DNA of 64,000 bases from Vibrio salilacus (GTDB lineage: Bacteria; Pseudomonadota; Gammaproteobacteria; Enterobacterales; Vibrionaceae), in contig NZ_NIVQ01000005.1 in assembly GCF_002811245.1 (NCBI RefSeq), positions 142,878 to 206,877 of the forward strand, read 5' to 3'. The notes under the pieces were generated by a model. That model saw only the letters and a program-made list of their open reading frames with translations, had not been told where the DNA came from and did no database searches. A program made the translations under genes and the position numbers. Each line of letters opens with the position of its first letter. Within the stretch, counting starts at the first letter, position 1. Positions 1 to 9,041 of the stretch are shown here, in pieces.

Positions 1-2
1 CC

Positions 3-413
3 ATTACTCGCTTGGCTAATATGGGGGTCAATCACTTTAATATGGCCTCTTCGCTCTCTTTACTTATCGCACAGCGCCTAGTCAGGAAACTGTGTCGACA
101 CTGCAAACAAAGTATCGCGACTCCAACTCCTGTCGCTGAACAGTTTAATCTCGCGCCGAACTCGAGTATGTTCATCGCCAACCCAGCAGGTTGCACGCAC
201 TGTCACAATGGCTATCTCGGCCGAGTTGGCATCTACGAGCTGTTACCAATCAATGCCGAGCTTATTGAAGCGATTTCAAATCAAGCCACAGCCGAGCAAT
301 TTCAAGCGATTGCGATAGAAAATGGTATGCAGAGTTTAATCCAATCTGGGATCGAAAAAGTGCGCGCAGGGGTTACCAGTATTGATGAATTACAACGCGT
401 ACTCTACTTTTAG
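3..413 (+). CDS. pilB: Type IV pilus assembly ATPase PilB, C-terminal part (cut by window start)
   Basis: Only the last ~136 codons are in the window; the frame is open to the left edge. PilB is the cytoplasmic hexameric ATPase that powers pilus extension. Visible are the conserved stretch reading FNMASSLSLLIAQRLVRKLC and a tetracysteine zinc site made of CRHC and CTHC about 45 residues apart, followed by GYLGRVGIYELLP, all typical of the C-terminal part of GspE/PilB ATPases. The Walker motifs lie upstream of the window. It is followed after 6 bp by pilC, so it is the upstream part of a pilBCD operon. The first ATG in view is not the gene start. Confidence 0.93.
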   Translation: MTRLANMGVNHFNMASSLSLLIAQRLVRKLCRHCKQSIATPTPVAEQFNLAPNSSMFIANPAGCTHCHNGYLGRVGIYELLPINAELIEAISNQATAEQFQAIAIENGMQSLIQSGIEKVRAGVTSIDELQRVLYF

Positions 414-419
414 CGCTTA

Positions 420-1649
420 ATGATGATGTTACACTCGCACACGCCATTAAGTCATTATCACTGGAAAGGCATCAATGCCACTGGCAAACGTTGCTGCGGA
501 ACAATGCTCGCCAATCACGAGAGCGATATTCGCCACCACTTAAAAAACAACTCGATCACCTTGCTGAGCCTCAAACGGCGCAGTTGTTCATTACTATCTC
601 GTTGGCAACATAAAGCTCGCCCACAAGACATCACTGTCATGACACGCCAATTAGCGACTATGTTAGCCAGTGGCGTGACGCTAGTGCATGCGCTCAAACT
701 GATTAACCACAACCAACGTAAAGCCGAAATGAGACTGCTGATAACGCGCATGAGCGCTATTGTCGAATCTGGTACACCGATTTCACAGGCGATGGGGCAA
801 ACAAGCGTCCTGTTTGATGACTTCTATCGCGACCTGGTCAAAGTCGGCGAACAAAGCGGTCGACTCAGCGACGTCATTGAGCGCTTGGCGACTTATCGTG
901 AAAAAAGTCAGCGCTTAAAAGCAAAACTTAAAACCGCCTTGATCTATCCCACTTTGGTTCTCGCTACTGCCATCATAGTCAGTTATTTGATGTTGGCCTT
1001 CGTGGTCCCACAATTTGAAGCTATGTTTGCAGGTCTTGGCGCTCAACTTCCATGGTTCACTCAACAGGTACTCAAGGTGTCAAGATTCATCCAAAATTAC
1101 ACTGGCTATCTGCTGCTATCGATTGGCGCTGTTATCTGGGGCTGTCGTAAGCTAGTTTCGGTCTCGCCAATAATGCAGTTGCGCCTCAGCTGTTGGGTTT
1201 TAAAGCTACCGGTAATTGGCAGTGCGATTGAGAAATCGGCCTTGAGTAAATTTTGTCGCTCTCTATCAACTAGCGTTAGTGCAGGCGTAGCGATACATCA
1301 CGGTTTAGCGAGCGCGATAAAAACCACGCCTAATCTCTATTATCAAAAGGCGATACAGCAAGTGTTTGAACAAACTTTAGCGGGCATGCCGATCTACATT
1401 GCGCTGCGTGAAAGAGGCGCTTTCCCCGCGTTAATGGTCCAAATGATCATGGTGGGTGAAGAGTCAGGCCAACTTGATGACATGCTGAGAAAAGTGGCAG
1501 ATATTTACCAATTGGAAATCGACAATCAAATTGAAAACCTCGAGAAATCGCTCGAACCCTTAATGGTCTTGTTACTCGGCACAATTGTCGGCAGTCTAGT
1601 GGTTGCGCTTTACTTACCTATCTTTAATTTAATGAATGTCTTAGGATAG
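420..1649 (+). CDS. pilC: Type IV pilus inner-membrane platform protein PilC
   Basis: 409 residues, the usual size of a PilC/GspF platform protein, on which the PilB motor acts during pilin polymerisation. Two GspF (T2SSF) repeats are visible, at about residues 75-195 and 275-400. Each begins with a motif of the type TRQLATMLASGV / CRSLSTSVSAGV. Hydrophobic helices lie near 176-198, 222-245 and 380-403. The opening residues are MMML, so any of three ATG codons could be the start. It sits 6 bp after pilB and 38 bp before pilD, as in Vibrio pilABCD. The type II secretion F protein is a relative, but the pilB/pilD context favours PilC. Confidence 0.95.
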   Translation: MMMLHSHTPLSHYHWKGINATGKRCCGTMLANHESDIRHHLKNNSITLLSLKRRSCSLLSRWQHKARPQDITVMTRQLATMLASGVTLVHALKLINHNQRKAEMRLLITRMSAIVESGTPISQAMGQTSVLFDDFYRDLVKVGEQSGRLSDVIERLATYREKSQRLKAKLKTALIYPTLVLATAIIVSYLMLAFVVPQFEAMFAGLGAQLPWFTQQVLKVSRFIQNYTGYLLLSIGAVIWGCRKLVSVSPIMQLRLSCWVLKLPVIGSAIEKSALSKFCRSLSTSVSAGVAIHHGLASAIKTTPNLYYQKAIQQVFEQTLAGMPIYIALRERGAFPALMVQMIMVGEESGQLDDMLRKVADIYQLEIDNQIENLEKSLEPLMVLLLGTIVGSLVVALYLPIFNLMNVLG

Positions 1650-1687
1650 TATATTGAGCTTACACTTTTCCTGCGTACCTAAGATAA

Positions 1688-2557
1688 ATGGAACTATTTA
1701 ACTATTACCCTTGGCTGTTTGCTGCCCTCGCAAGTGTATTCGGTCTGATCATTGGCAGCTTTTTGAATGTTGTTATTCACCGCTTACCTTTGATAATGGA
1801 AAGAGAGTGGCGACAAGAGTGCGCAGAAAGCTTTGCCGAATATCATATCGAGCCACCACAAGGAGAGTTTAACCTTAGTGTGCCGCGCTCACGTTGCCCC
1901 AAATGTCAGCACTCTGTGGCAATAAAAGATAATATTCCGTTATTTAGTTGGTTACGCCTGAAAGGGCGATGTCGTCACTGCTCTGGATCGATTAGTATCC
2001 GCTACCCTCTGGTTGAACTGCTGAGTGCGGCGCTCTGTTTGGCCATTGCCTACCAACAAGGGTTCAGCTATTTTTCCGTCGCTTTATTGTTTTTCACTCT
2101 TACTCTGATCGCCGCGACCTTTATCGATCTCGATACCATGCTGCTCCCCGATCAGCTCACTTTACCCTTAATGTGGGCGGGTATTGCCTTAGCGCTGCTT
2201 AATATCAGCCCGCTCTCTTTACAAGACTCGGTCATTGGGGCGATGGCGGGTTATTTATCGCTCTGGTCGGTTTATTGGTTATTTAAACTACTCACCGGAA
2301 AAGAAGGCATGGGTTATGGCGACTTTAAACTGCTCGCAGCGCTTGGGGCCTGGCTTGGCTGGCAGCATCTCCCGCTGATCATTTTACTCTCCTCTTTAGT
2401 CGGATTAATCTTTGGTTTAATTCAGTTACGCCTCAAGCAGCAAGGTATCGATAAAGCTTTTCCTTTCGGTCCCTACCTAGCGATTGCCGGCTGGATAAGC
2501 ATGATGTGGGGCGAGTCGATTATGGCTTGGTATTTCAACCAATTCTTGGGGATGTAA
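1688..2557 (+). CDS. pilD: Prepilin peptidase / N-methyltransferase PilD
   Basis: 289-residue polytopic membrane aspartyl protease that cleaves and N-methylates type IV pilins and, in Vibrio, also type II secretion pseudopilins. The cytoplasmic zinc loop has C70-x2-C73 and C95-x2-C98. The two catalytic aspartates lie in [11 protein letters not shown] (about 145-155) and in the GxGDxK signature GYGDFK (D212). About seven or eight membrane helices are apparent, beginning at residues 10-30. It is the third gene of pilBCD and ends one base before coaE, an arrangement conserved in Vibrionaceae. Confidence 0.96.
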   Translation: MELFNYYPWLFAALASVFGLIIGSFLNVVIHRLPLIMEREWRQECAESFAEYHIEPPQGEFNLSVPRSRCPKCQHSVAIKDNIPLFSWLRLKGRCRHCSGSISIRYPLVELLSAALCLAIAYQQGFSYFSVALLFFTLTLIAATFIDLDTMLLPDQLTLPLMWAGIALALLNISPLSLQDSVIGAMAGYLSLWSVYWLFKLLTGKEGMGYGDFKLLAALGAWLGWQHLPLIILLSSLVGLIFGLIQLRLKQQGIDKAFPFGPYLAIAGWISMMWGESIMAWYFNQFLGM

Positions 2558-2558
2558 C

Positions 2559-3167
2559 ATGGCGATTGTGATTGGCTTAACAGGCGGCATTGCGAGCGGA
2601 AAGACCACAGTGGCCAACCTATTTCACCAACAGTTTGGCGTTGAGATTGTTGATGCTGATGTGATCGCCCGAGAGGTTGTCGAGCCTGGCAGTGAAGGAT
2701 TAGCCGCGATTATCAAACACTTTGGAGCATCGATTTTAACGGCTCAAGGAACACTTGATCGCACACAGTTGCGCGAGCTGATCTTTACTCAACCAAATGA
2801 GAAACATTGGTTGAACCAGTTACTGCACCCGATGATTCGTCGCCAGATGTTACAGCAATTAAAGCAAGTCCAAACCCCCTACGCGTTATTAGTTATTCCG
2901 CTGATGGTCGAAAATAATTTACAAGCACTTGCCGACAAGGTTTTGGTGGTGGATGTCGAGCCAGAAATACAAATTGAACGCACAATGGCGCGCGACAAGG
3001 TCAGTCGTGAACAAGCCAAATCGATTCTTGCGTCACAGGCATCACGAGAGCAAAGGTTGGCAATTGCCGACTATGTGATTAAAAATAGTACAGCAAACCA
3101 AAAACTTTTGCCTCAAATCACAGAATTACATCAAAAGTTCCTAGAAATGAGTAGGGAAAATCTGTGA
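2559..3167 (+). CDS. coaE: Dephospho-CoA kinase
   Basis: 202 residues. It catalyses the last step of coenzyme A synthesis, ATP-dependent phosphorylation of the 3'-hydroxyl of dephospho-CoA. The P-loop GLTGGIASGKTTVA is at residues 6-19, followed by the DADVIAREV substrate motif and the LLHPMIR segment of the family. It starts one base after the pilD stop, so it is translated with pilD. The zapD and yacG genes follow, the standard gammaproteobacterial coaE-zapD-yacG cluster. Confidence 0.97.
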   Translation: MAIVIGLTGGIASGKTTVANLFHQQFGVEIVDADVIAREVVEPGSEGLAAIIKHFGASILTAQGTLDRTQLRELIFTQPNEKHWLNQLLHPMIRRQMLQQLKQVQTPYALLVIPLMVENNLQALADKVLVVDVEPEIQIERTMARDKVSREQAKSILASQASREQRLAIADYVIKNSTANQKLLPQITELHQKFLEMSRENL

Positions 3168-3201
3168 GAATAAAGACTGAATCATTCAGAGCTGCATATT
3201 A

Positions 3202-3942
3202 ATGACCACGCATCACTTCGAACATCCACTTAATGAGAAAACGCGTATTTACTTGAGAGTAGAAGCCCTGCTCAATCAACTAAATATTGCGGCTCAATTT
3301 GGTGATGATATGCAGCATTTAATTTTCTATCGCTCACTGTTTGATCTGCTCGAAATCTTCGAACAGATCCAGCTCAAAAGTGAATTGGCCAAAGATATCG
3401 AAAAACAGCGCCTCGCGTATCGCGCCTGGTTGAATGTTGACGGTGTTGATCAAGAGATGCTGAGCGCGATTTTGAGTGAAGTCGATAAAGTACATAGCGA
3501 TTTGATGGCAGCAGAGCGTTTTGGCCAAAGTTTTAAAGAAGATCGCTTCTTAGGTGCGATCCGTCAGCGTTTCAACTTACCCGGCGGTTCTTGCTGTTTT
3601 GACTTGCCAGCGTTACACCATTGGCTTCATCTGCCACCGGATAAGAAAAAAGCCGATGCTCAAAAGTGGCTTAGCTCATTAAGCCCCTTAACCAATGCAT
3701 TAACTTTATGGCTAAAGCTAACTCGCGAAACAGGCCACTTCCGTTCGATTCAAGCTCAGTCAGGATTTTTCCAAAGTGATGCGGAAGACGCGAACATTCT
3801 ACGCTTAGAAATTCCAATGCAATATGGCGTATACCCTATGATTTCAGGTCATAAAAACCGTTTTGCGATTAAATTTATTGAGTTTGGCTCAGGGCAAGCA
3901 TCGGTTGCCAATGTTGAGTTTCAGTTGGCCGTGTGTAGCTAG
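3202..3942 (+). CDS. zapD: Cell division protein ZapD (Z-ring associated, DUF1342)
   Basis: 246 residues, full length for the ZapD (formerly YacF) family, which crosslinks FtsZ protofilaments at the division ring in the cytoplasm. It opens with [22 protein letters not shown], the conserved N-terminal helix of the family, and has the [18 protein letters not shown] segment in the middle and a C-terminal beta-rich part. It lies 34 bp after coaE and 65 bp before yacG. Assignment rests on family resemblance plus the conserved neighbours. Confidence 0.95.
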   Translation: MTTHHFEHPLNEKTRIYLRVEALLNQLNIAAQFGDDMQHLIFYRSLFDLLEIFEQIQLKSELAKDIEKQRLAYRAWLNVDGVDQEMLSAILSEVDKVHSDLMAAERFGQSFKEDRFLGAIRQRFNLPGGSCCFDLPALHHWLHLPPDKKKADAQKWLSSLSPLTNALTLWLKLTRETGHFRSIQAQSGFFQSDAEDANILRLEIPMQYGVYPMISGHKNRFAIKFIEFGSGQASVANVEFQLAVCS

Positions 3943-4007
3943 CCATACACTCAAGCACTTGCCGCGGTATCGAGTCAATCTATCCCTTTCCTTGTAAGAG
4001 AGTAACC

Positions 4008-4202
4008 ATGTCAAAAATAACCATTGTAAAATGCCCACAATGTGGCACTGACGTCAAATGGGGCGAGCAAAGTCCATATCGTCCTTTTTGCAGCAAACAG
4101 TGCCAAATGATCGATTTTGGCGAGTGGGCCGATGAGGAAAAGACCATTGCCGGAGCGCCAGACATGTCAGACTCGGATGGCTGGTCAGAAGACCAATACT
4201 AA
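4008..4202 (+). CDS. yacG: DNA gyrase inhibitor YacG
   Basis: 64-residue zinc protein that in E. coli binds GyrB and inhibits gyrase. The four zinc ligands are visible as CPQCG near residue 9 and FCSKQCQ near residue 28, followed by the [10 protein letters not shown] signature. The C-terminal tail is acidic. A start-proximal ribosome site (AGAGAG) precedes the ATG. It is the last gene of the pilB...yacG run and converges on the rplS terminator. Confidence 0.94.
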   Translation: MSKITIVKCPQCGTDVKWGEQSPYRPFCSKQCQMIDFGEWADEEKTIAGAPDMSDSDGWSEDQY

Positions 4203-4251
4203 AGAAGCAAAACGTCTTTAGTCGATTAAAAGAGCAAACCAAAAGCCTCAA

Positions 4252-4281
4252 ATAAAAAAGCGGAGACCTAAGGCCTCCGCT
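4252..4281 (-). terminator. Intrinsic terminator of the rpsP-rimM-trmD-rplS operon
   Basis: Stem AGCGGAG (4259-4265) pairs with CTCCGCT (4275-4281). In the minus direction it is followed by a run of six T (4253-4258). It lies 28 bp after the rplS stop. The plus side lacks a T run, so it mainly serves the minus-strand operon. Confidence 0.85.
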
Positions 4282-4308
4282 AATACTATGAGAACGCTAG
4301 TTATAGCA

Positions 4309-4662
4309 TTACTTCTTAGCAAGTTTCTCTTTAATACGAGCTGACTTACCAGAACGCTCACGTAGGTAGTACAACTTGGCACGACGTACTGCACCACGGC
4401 GTTTAACTTCGATGCTATCAACAATTGGAGAGTGTGTTTGGAACGTACGCTCAACACCTTCACCGTTAGAGATCTTACGTACAGTGAAAGCAGAGTGTAG
4501 GCCACGGTTACGGATTGCGATTACAACGCCTTCAAAAGCCTGTAGACGCTCACGTTCACCTTCTTTTACCTTAACTTGAACGACAACAGTGTCACCTGGT
4601 GCAAATTTAGGTAGGCCTGATTTCATTTGCTCTTCTTCAAGAGCCTTGATGATGTTACTCAT
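4309..4662 (-). CDS. rplS: 50S ribosomal protein L19
   Basis: 117 residues, the usual length for bL19, which sits at the interface of the 50S and 30S subunits. Family stretches visible are [40 protein letters not shown] and [14 protein letters not shown] with a basic C-terminus. It is the last gene of the rpsP-rimM-trmD-rplS operon, 48 bp after trmD, and is followed by an intrinsic terminator. Confidence 0.98.
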   Translation of the reverse strand: MSNIIKALEEEQMKSGLPKFAPGDTVVVQVKVKEGERERLQAFEGVVIAIRNRGLHSAFTVRKISNGEGVERTFQTHSPIVDSIEVKRRGAVRRAKLYYLRERSGKSARIKEKLAKK

Positions 4663-4710
4663 TTTATAAATTCCTAGAATAAACTGATACTAAATTAAAT
4701 AGGTTACTGC

Positions 4711-5460
4711 TTACTTTTCACCACTGCGATGCGCTTTGATAAATTCGGCCAGTAATTGTTCCTGTTCGTCAGTCAGAGCTAGGTTTTCCAGGAGTTCTGG
4801 TCTTCTCAGCCAAGTTCGGCCTAACGATTGTTTAAGTCGCCAGAGACGAATATCCTTGTGGTTACCAGACTTAAGTACCGCAGGTACTTCTCGACCGTCT
4901 AATACCTCAGGGCGCGTATAGTGAGGGCAATCTAACAAACCATTGGCAAAAGAGTCTTCTTCTGCTGACGCGAAATCTCCTAGCACTCCCGGAACAAACC
5001 GCGAAACAGAATCTATCAACGTCATGGCTGGTATTTCACCACCCGTCATCACAAAATCACCAATTGACCATTCTTCGTCAACTTCAGATTGGATGATACG
5101 CTCATCTACCCCTTCATAGCGGCCGCAAATAAGAAGCAAGTTCTCATTGGTTGCCAACTCTTCAACTCCTTGCTGGTCGAGTTTACGACCTTGAGGAGAA
5201 AGGTAGATGACTTTCGTCTTTCCCGGTGCTGCTTGCTTGGCAGTATGAATAGCGTCGCGCAAAGGCTGAACCATCATCAACATACCAGGACCACCACCGT
5301 AAGGTCTATCATCAACAGTGCGATGTTTGTCGTGCGTGAAATCACGAGGATTCCAAGTCTTAATCGACAAAAGACCTTTTTTAACCGCTTGGCCTGTTAC
5401 TCCAAAATCAGTAACGCTGCGGAACATTTCTGGAAATAGGCTAATTATGCCAACCCACAT
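4711..5460 (-). CDS. trmD: tRNA (guanine-37-N1) methyltransferase
   Basis: 249 residues. TrmD methylates G37 next to the anticodon using S-adenosylmethionine, preventing frameshifting. It is a knotted SPOUT enzyme; the SAM-binding knot is visible as [22 protein letters not shown] and [13 protein letters not shown]. The start [13 protein letters not shown] is the canonical N-terminus. It is the third gene of the rpsP operon, 25 bp after rimM. Confidence 0.98.
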   Translation of the reverse strand: MWVGIISLFPEMFRSVTDFGVTGQAVKKGLLSIKTWNPRDFTHDKHRTVDDRPYGGGPGMLMMVQPLRDAIHTAKQAAPGKTKVIYLSPQGRKLDQQGVEELATNENLLLICGRYEGVDERIIQSEVDEEWSIGDFVMTGGEIPAMTLIDSVSRFVPGVLGDFASAEEDSFANGLLDCPHYTRPEVLDGREVPAVLKSGNHKDIRLWRLKQSLGRTWLRRPELLENLALTDEQEQLLAEFIKAHRSGEK

Positions 5461-5485
5461 TGTTCAATCGCTCCGTTACTTGGAG

Positions 5486-6034
5486 TTAAAATCCAGGATC
5501 CCAGTCAACTTCGATCCGTTGAGCTTCACGATCAATGTTTTTGATCACTTGCTCTTCAAGGAACGGGATTAGTCGTTCCTTTTGCCCGAAAGCATCTTTA
5601 AGATTTGCTTTAATTACCAAAACATCGTTGGAACCTGTCTCAAGCATGTCAGAGACAATGCCGAGGTCATAACCTTTATCAGTCACGACTTGCATTCCAA
5701 TCAAATCACGCCAATAGAATTCATCTGATGGCAATTCTGGTAAAACCGCAGGGTCAATTGAAATTTCAAAATTTGTCAGGATTTGTGCATCTTCACGCAC
5801 TTCCAGACCTTCAAGTTTTACCACCAAACCTTTGTTATGGCGCTTCCAACTTTCAGCTTTGTACTCAACCCACTTTCCACCTTGATTAATGTACCAAGGG
5901 GTGTAATCAAATATGCTTTCAGCATCGTCTGTATAGGACAAAACTTTAAGCCAACCACGAATGCCGTAAGAAGCACCGAACTTACCCACAACAATCTTGT
6001 CTTCGCTCATTGTTTCATTACCTTTCATCGACAT
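5486..6034 (-). CDS. rimM: 16S rRNA processing factor RimM
   Basis: 182 residues. RimM binds S19 and assists maturation of the 30S head. The N-terminal RimM domain ([17 protein letters not shown], residues 15-31) and the C-terminal PRC-barrel ([20 protein letters not shown], about 105-125, ending in VDWDPGF) are both visible. Three ATG codons at residues 1, 3 and 9 could serve as start. The first is preceded by AAGAAG and the third by AAGG; the choice is uncertain by 8 residues. Second gene of the rpsP operon. Confidence 0.96.
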   Translation of the reverse strand: MSMKGNETMSEDKIVVGKFGASYGIRGWLKVLSYTDDAESIFDYTPWYINQGGKWVEYKAESWKRHNKGLVVKLEGLEVREDAQILTNFEISIDPAVLPELPSDEFYWRDLIGMQVVTDKGYDLGIVSDMLETGSNDVLVIKANLKDAFGQKERLIPFLEEQVIKNIDREAQRIEVDWDPGF

Positions 6035-6059
6035 AAGCTAATTTCTTCTTTATCAAGAA

Positions 6060-6308
6060 TTAAGCCGCTTTTTGAGCGTCTTTAACTAGCTTAGCAACGC
6101 GGTCAGATACAGATGCGCCTTGACCAACCCAATGGTTAACGCGATCTAGGTCTAGACGTAGACCTTCTTCTTGACCTTGAGCCGTTGGGTTAAAGAAACC
6201 CACTTTCTCAATGAAACGGCCAGTTGCTGCGTTGCGGCTATCCGCAACTACGATTTGATAAAATGGACGCTTTTTAGCGCCGTGACGTGCCAAACGAATG
6301 GTTACCAT
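6060..6308 (-). CDS. rpsP: 30S ribosomal protein S16
   Basis: 82 residues, full-length bS16, needed for 30S assembly. The N-terminal [17 protein letters not shown] and [21 protein letters not shown] are diagnostic. It is the first gene of the rpsP-rimM-trmD-rplS operon. An AGAGGA ribosome site precedes the ATG. The promoter should lie in 6309-6514, but I could not pick a convincing -35/-10 pair. Confidence 0.98.
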   Translation of the reverse strand: MVTIRLARHGAKKRPFYQIVVADSRNAATGRFIEKVGFFNPTAQGQEEGLRLDLDRVNHWVGQGASVSDRVAKLVKDAQKAA

Positions 6309-6383
6309 GTCGTCCTCTTTGCTTTCTCAAAAATAAAAGTACCCCAACAACCATTTATCGCTAAATAGTTTGGGGCTCGTGCC

Positions 6384-6418
6384 AAAATAAAGCTCCGGAA
6401 TTTTACTCTTATTCCGGA
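6384..6418 (-). terminator. Probable terminator of ffh
   Basis: Perfect 8-bp inverted repeat TCCGGAAT (6394-6401) and ATTCCGGA (6411-6418) with a 9-nt loop. In the minus direction it is followed by GCTTTATTTTG, a broken T-rich tail. It lies about 100 bp downstream of the ffh stop and upstream of rpsP. The imperfect T-tract lowers confidence. Confidence 0.55.
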
Positions 6419-6514
6419 TCATTGCAAGGTCTTTAGCTACTTTTTCACCAACATAGAAATCGCTCTAAGTTTGTGACGTAGCTAACACCTTGAAATTTTT
6501 GTCGCAGTTTGGAT

Positions 6515-7903
6515 TTAACGGCCAAATGGATTGAAGCCACCGCCACCCATTCCGCCCATGCCACCCATCATGCCTTGCATGTTGCGCATCATACCTTTCA
6601 TGCCACCCTTCTGCATTTTTTTCATCATTTTCTGCATCTGAGTAAACTGTTTGAGCAGGCGGTTTACATCTTGTACTTGAGTACCAGAACCTGCCGCAAT
6701 ACGCTTTTTGCGTGAACCTTTGATAAGCTCTGGGCGTTGACGCTCTTTCATTGTCATTGAGTTAATGATCGCTTCCATTTGATGGAACATCTTGTCATCA
6801 ACTTTATCTTTAACATTATCTGGTAAGTTGCTCATGCCGGGCAGCTTATCCATCATGCCCATCATGCCGCCCATGTTTTGCATTTGACCTAGCTGCTCAC
6901 GAAAGTCTTCAAGATCAAAGCCTTTTTTCTCTTTGAACTTTTTCGCTAGTTTCTCAGCTTGCTCGGTATCGACATTACGCTGCAGATCTTCAATCAAAGA
7001 CAGCACATCACCCATACCAAGGATACGCGAGGCAACACGATCAGGGTGGAATGGTTCTAACGCGTCCGTTTTTTCACCAACACCGAGGAATTTAATCGGT
7101 TTACCGGTAATATGACGTACAGACAGCGCCGCACCACCACGAGCATCACCATCTACCTTGGTCAGAATCACACCTGTTAGAGGCAGTGCATCACCAAACG
7201 CTTTGGCCGTGTTCGCCGCATCTTGACCTGTCATTGCATCAACAACGAATAAGGTTTCAACCGGGTTAATTGCCGAGTGGAGATCTTTTATCTCCCCCAT
7301 CATCTGCTCATCAATCGCTAAACGACCAGCCGTATCGACAACCAACACGTCGTAGAATTTCTTCTTGGCATGATCAATCGCTGCATTAGCAATATCGAGC
7401 GGCTTTTGATCCGCTGAAGAGGGGAAGAAATCAACACCAACATCCGATGCCAATGTTTCTAGCTGTTTTATCGCCGCAGGACGGTAAACGTCCGCAGAAA
7501 CAACTAAGACTTTCTTTTTGTCTCGCTCAGTCAGTAATTTAGACAGCTTACCTACCGAGGTTGTTTTACCCGCCCCTTGTAAACCTGCCATTAAAATCAC
7601 AGCCGGTGGCTGCGCAGCCAGATTCAAAGCTTCATTAGATTCACCCATCACGGCTTCAAGTTCATTTTGAACAATCTTAATGAACTCTTGACCTGGAGTG
7701 AGCGATTTAGAGACCTCCACACCAACGGCTGACTCTTTTACGCGCTTAATGAAATCACGTACAACCGGTAGTGCCACGTCGGCTTCAAGAAGCGCCATAC
7801 GCACTTCACGCAACGTCTCTTTGATATTATCTTCGGTCAAACGACCTTTTCCGCTGATGTTTTTCAGCGTTTTGGATAAACGATCCGTTAAATTCTCAAA
7901 CAT
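6515..7903 (-). CDS. ffh: Signal recognition particle GTPase Ffh
   Basis: 462 residues. Ffh binds 4.5S RNA and signal sequences and delivers inner-membrane proteins with FtsY. It has an N-terminal helical bundle, a G domain with P-loop GLQGAGKTT (about 108-116), DTAGRL and TKVDGDARGG motifs, and a methionine-rich M domain from about residue 300 (MQNMGGMMGMMDKLPGM). The last 30 residues are an extended Gly/Met tail ending in NPFGR. It is a single gene, divergent from ypjD and upstream of the rpsP operon on the same strand. Confidence 0.98.
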   Translation of the reverse strand: MFENLTDRLSKTLKNISGKGRLTEDNIKETLREVRMALLEADVALPVVRDFIKRVKESAVGVEVSKSLTPGQEFIKIVQNELEAVMGESNEALNLAAQPPAVILMAGLQGAGKTTSVGKLSKLLTERDKKKVLVVSADVYRPAAIKQLETLASDVGVDFFPSSADQKPLDIANAAIDHAKKKFYDVLVVDTAGRLAIDEQMMGEIKDLHSAINPVETLFVVDAMTGQDAANTAKAFGDALPLTGVILTKVDGDARGGAALSVRHITGKPIKFLGVGEKTDALEPFHPDRVASRILGMGDVLSLIEDLQRNVDTEQAEKLAKKFKEKKGFDLEDFREQLGQMQNMGGMMGMMDKLPGMSNLPDNVKDKVDDKMFHQMEAIINSMTMKERQRPELIKGSRKKRIAAGSGTQVQDVNRLLKQFTQMQKMMKKMQKGGMKGMMRNMQGMMGGMGGMGGGGFNPFGR

Positions 7904-8112
7904 CTTACTCTCTTTACCTTGACGGTGTTTAGGGAGACTCGCCGTGTCATTTCGGCGATAAATTACTACAAGTATACCTTAGCCAAACCAAGCTTGACAC
8001 TGCCTAGATAACTTTTGACATCTCATGTCACGCAAATGAAAGTGATAAGTCATAGCTCAAGCCGTTGATGCAGGGTATAATTTGTTAAAAATCCACCAGC
8101 TTATAGAGACTA

Positions 8113-8907
8113 ATGGATAACCTAATCGCCATCGTTGCTGCAATACTCTATCTATTAGCGATTGCTACCATAGTTCCCGGACTTGTTCACCAGACAGGCA
8201 TCCGTGTTAAAACTGTGTTTGCTAGTGCTTTTCTTGCGCTGGCTTTTCATGCTTGGCTACTTAGTGATCTGATATTAGGCAGTGCCGGACAAAACCTCAG
8301 TATTCTCAACGTCGCCTCGTTGATAAGCTTTATTATCTCTATGGTATTGAGTAGCGCGATGCTCAAAACCCGTTTGTGGTTCTTACTACCTGTGGTTTAT
8401 AGCTTTGCCGCCATTAACCTCATCGCAGCAGCGGTATTGCCGAGCACCTTTATTACCCATCTCGAGCAAGACCCGAAACTACTGATTCATATTTCGTTTG
8501 CCTTATTTTCGTACTCAACACTGACCATTGGTGCATTGTATGCGCTTCAATTGGCTTGGCTTGACCACAAACTGAAAACCAAGAAAGCGCTAGCCATTAA
8601 CCCCAATTTACCACCACTGATGATGGTTGAACGTCAGCTATTTAATATCATTTTAATTGGTACCCTTCTTCTAACTGGCACCTTATTGACTGGCTTTTTC
8701 TTTGTGCAAGATATGTTCGCCCAAGGTAAAGCGCATAAAGCGATTCTCTCTTTTGTTGCTTGGATTGCCTACTCTGTACTGCTGTGGGGCCACTATCAAA
8801 AAGGCTGGCGCGGACGTAAAGTGACATGGTTTACGATCGCAGGGGCAACCTTACTGACTCTGGCCTACTTTGGCAGTCGCTTTGTGCGTGAAATTATTTT
8901 GCGTTAA
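8113..8907 (+). CDS. ypjD: Inner-membrane cytochrome c assembly (CcsA/HemX-like) protein YpjD
   Basis: 264 residues with about eight predicted membrane helices from residue 4 to the end. It belongs to the family of CcsA/CcmC-like membrane proteins that includes YpjD. The gene sits divergently from ffh and upstream of corB, the usual gammaproteobacterial order ffh-ypjD-corB. A biochemical role is not established; heme handling is inferred from the family only. The ATG at 8113 follows a weak AGAG ribosome site. Confidence 0.82.
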   Translation: MDNLIAIVAAILYLLAIATIVPGLVHQTGIRVKTVFASAFLALAFHAWLLSDLILGSAGQNLSILNVASLISFIISMVLSSAMLKTRLWFLLPVVYSFAAINLIAAAVLPSTFITHLEQDPKLLIHISFALFSYSTLTIGALYALQLAWLDHKLKTKKALAINPNLPPLMMVERQLFNIILIGTLLLTGTLLTGFFFVQDMFAQGKAHKAILSFVAWIAYSVLLWGHYQKGWRGRKVTWFTIAGATLLTLAYFGSRFVREIILR

Positions 8908-9041
8908 CAGGTAAAGATAAAGTTCCGACATAAGGTGCACCATAAGTGCCCTTTTTACACTACGCAGTTCCCTATTTGAAATTGACTTCAATGACAATTT
9001 AGGTCATAAATTAACCAAACCTAACAAGGAAAAGATAAGCT

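Noticed and set aside
4248..4505. Long open frame overlapping rplS on the same strand in another phase
   Set aside because: It is a shadow of the rplS reading frame, with biased composition and no ribosome site.
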